Shown here in pieces: positions 4,885 to 6,065 of a DNA stretch of 6,065 nucleotides. The notes under the pieces were generated by a model. It worked only from the letters and a program-made list of their open reading frames with translations. It was not told the DNA's origin and did no database searches. The translations under genes and the position numbers were made by a program. Numbering within the stretch: position 1 is the stretch's first letter; each line of letters begins with the position of its first letter. Origin of the DNA: Rubrobacter sp. (GTDB lineage: Bacteria; Actinomycetota; Rubrobacteria; Rubrobacterales; Rubrobacteraceae); the NCBI GenBank assembly GCA_013815485.1, contig JACDGB010000125.1, positions 1 through 6,065 on the forward strand, in the 5' to 3' direction.

Positions 4885-6065
4885 CAGACGTGGCACGCCG
4901 TCCGAGTCTTTCGGACCCGTCGCTGTACATCAACCGGGAGTTATCCTGGCTCGCGTTCAATGACCGGGTGCTGGCGCAGGTCCGCGACGAGCGGCATCCT
5001 TTATTGGAGCGGATGCGATTTTTGGCGATCTCGGAGACCAACCTGGACGAGTTCTTCATGATCCGGGTCTCCGGGCTTCAGCAGCAGGTCGCCGCGGAGC
5101 TGCCGAACCTGGTCCCAGATGGGATGACCCCCGAGGAGCAACTCTCGCGCATCAAACAGGACACGGAGGGGTTCTTCGCGGAACAGCGGAGCGTGTTGAA
5201 CGATGAACTATTGCCGGAGCTTGCTGAGGAAGGCATCAAGGTCGTGTCCCACGAGAAGCTGCGAAAGGCCGAGCGGGAGGAGCTGAGAGAGCGGTTTGGG
5301 AGGGATATCCTGCCCATCCTCACGCCGCTTGCGATAGACCCGGCGCATCCGTTCCCGCACATCTCTAATTTGTCTTTGAACCTTCTGGTCGTGATCGGCG
5401 ATGAGGGACGCCGGGTGATGGCGCGGGTCAAGGTGCCGACCACGATAGACCGCTTCATGCGGATCTTGGAGAAGTCCGGTTCCGATGGGGAGCGCCACGA
5501 GATGCGCTTCGTGCGGGTCGAGGAGGTGATCTCCGCCAATCTCGACGAGTTGTTTCCTGGCAAGGAAATCCTGGCTAGCTACGCTTTCCAGGTCACGCGT
5601 AACGCGGATTTCGTGATCGAGGAGGACGAGGCATCGGACCTCTTGCAGGCGATAGAGGATGAGCTTGAGGGCCGGTGGTTCGGGCAGAGCGTGAGGCTCG
5701 TGGTGACCGAGGAGATGCCCGAGGATCTACGGGACTGGCTGGCTACCAACCTCCGGATGAGCGAGGAGACGGTCTACGCCGTCCCCGAGCCGATTGGCCT
5801 CGCGGACCTCGAAGAACTGACGCATCTGGACCGTGGGGACCTTTTGTATCCGCCCATCACGCCGCGGGTGCCGCAGGAGATCCGCTCGTCCCGTTCGGTC
5901 ACCCAGGCGATCCGGCAGGGAGATGTCCTCCTCTACCACCCATACGACTCGTTTTCGCCCGTGGTGGACTTCGTCCGGGCCTCGGCTTCGGACCCGAACG
6001 TGCTCGCCATAAAGCAGACTCTCTATCGGGTTGGATCCAACTCCCCAATCGTCGAGGCGTTATCG
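4881..6065 (+). CDS. ppk1: Polyphosphate kinase 1 PPK1 (C-terminal part missing at window edge)
   Basis: Reversibly transfers the gamma-phosphate of ATP to inorganic polyphosphate. The frame is open from ATG 4881 to the last base, giving 395 of a usual 690-740 residues. The N-terminal domain opens with YINRELSWLAFNDRVL (16-31). RFLAISETNLDEFFMIRVSG (46-65) follows, with Asn54 matching the ATP-contacting Asn45 of E. coli. The middle domain has LTPLAIDPAHPFPHISNLS (147-165) and QVTRNADFVIEEDEASDLL (237-255). The first catalytic domain begins with DVLLYHPYDSF (348-358) and AIKQTLYR (376-383), Arg383 matching the Mg-site Arg375 of E. coli. The autophosphorylated histidine and the second phospholipase-D-like domain should follow outside the window. 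Nothing is broken in the visible part. It forms an operon with ppx through an ATGA overlap. Confidence 0.96.
   Translation, partial: MTDVARRPSLSDPSLYINRELSWLAFNDRVLAQVRDERHPLLERMRFLAISETNLDEFFMIRVSGLQQQVAAELPNLVPDGMTPEEQLSRIKQDTEGFFAEQRSVLNDELLPELAEEGIKVVSHEKLRKAEREELRERFGRDILPILTPLAIDPAHPFPHISNLSLNLLVVIGDEGRRVMARVKVPTTIDRFMRILEKSGSDGERHEMRFVRVEEVISANLDELFPGKEILASYAFQVTRNADFVIEEDEASDLLQAIEDELEGRWFGQSVRLVVTEEMPEDLRDWLATNLRMSEETVYAVPEPIGLADLEELTHLDRGDLLYPPITPRVPQEIRSSRSVTQAIRQGDVLLYHPYDSFSPVVDFVRASASDPNVLAIKQTLYRVGSNSPIVEALS

Noticed and set aside
5078..5563. Minus-strand open frames opposite ppk1 (also 5208-5498, 5727-5939)
   Set aside because: Shadows of the ppk1 coding frame, which is unambiguous.

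Overview
The window is a GC-rich chromosomal segment of housekeeping type. It fits a high-GC Gram-positive lineage (Actinomycetota, possibly Rubrobacter-like). The reasons are frequent GTG starts, a class E/D-type sortase, a short Ppx next to PPK1, and a promoter that appears to produce a leaderless mRNA. The lineage is inferred from gene style only. I see no mobile element, CRISPR array, tRNA or rRNA.

Layout: (1) Bases 1-2587, minus strand, hold a three-gene operon for the proton-pumping nicotinamide nucleotide transhydrogenase in its split form: pntA1, pntA2 and pntB (pntB runs off the left edge). All three genes start with GTG and the junctions are 1 and 3 nt. (2) Bases 2588-2732 are an AT-richer divergent promoter region with short direct repeats. 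(3) Bases 2733-3395, plus strand, encode a membrane-anchored sortase. (4) A strong hairpin at 3419-3450 separates it from a convergent gene for a thioredoxin-like [2Fe-2S] ferredoxin (minus strand, 3446-3739, probably extending to about 3841). (5) Bases 3842-3999 are a second divergent promoter region with a near-perfect 8-4-8 palindrome. (6) From 4000 to the right edge, plus strand, lies a polyphosphate operon: a short Ppx/GppA-type exopolyphosphatase overlapping the start of PPK1 by ATGA. PPK1 is cut off at residue 395.

Together the genes cover NADPH/NAD(H) balance coupled to the proton gradient, a small redox carrier, surface-protein anchoring and polyphosphate turnover. No wholly new multi-gene system is visible. 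The points most worth a second look are: an unusual acidic insertion in the NAD(H)-side mobile loop of PntA1, with a missing glycine in its Rossmann motif; a proton-channel histidine located in PntA2 rather than PntB; a leaderless pnt promoter; a possible non-standard (AUC) start for the ferredoxin; and the palindrome between the ferredoxin and polyphosphate genes.
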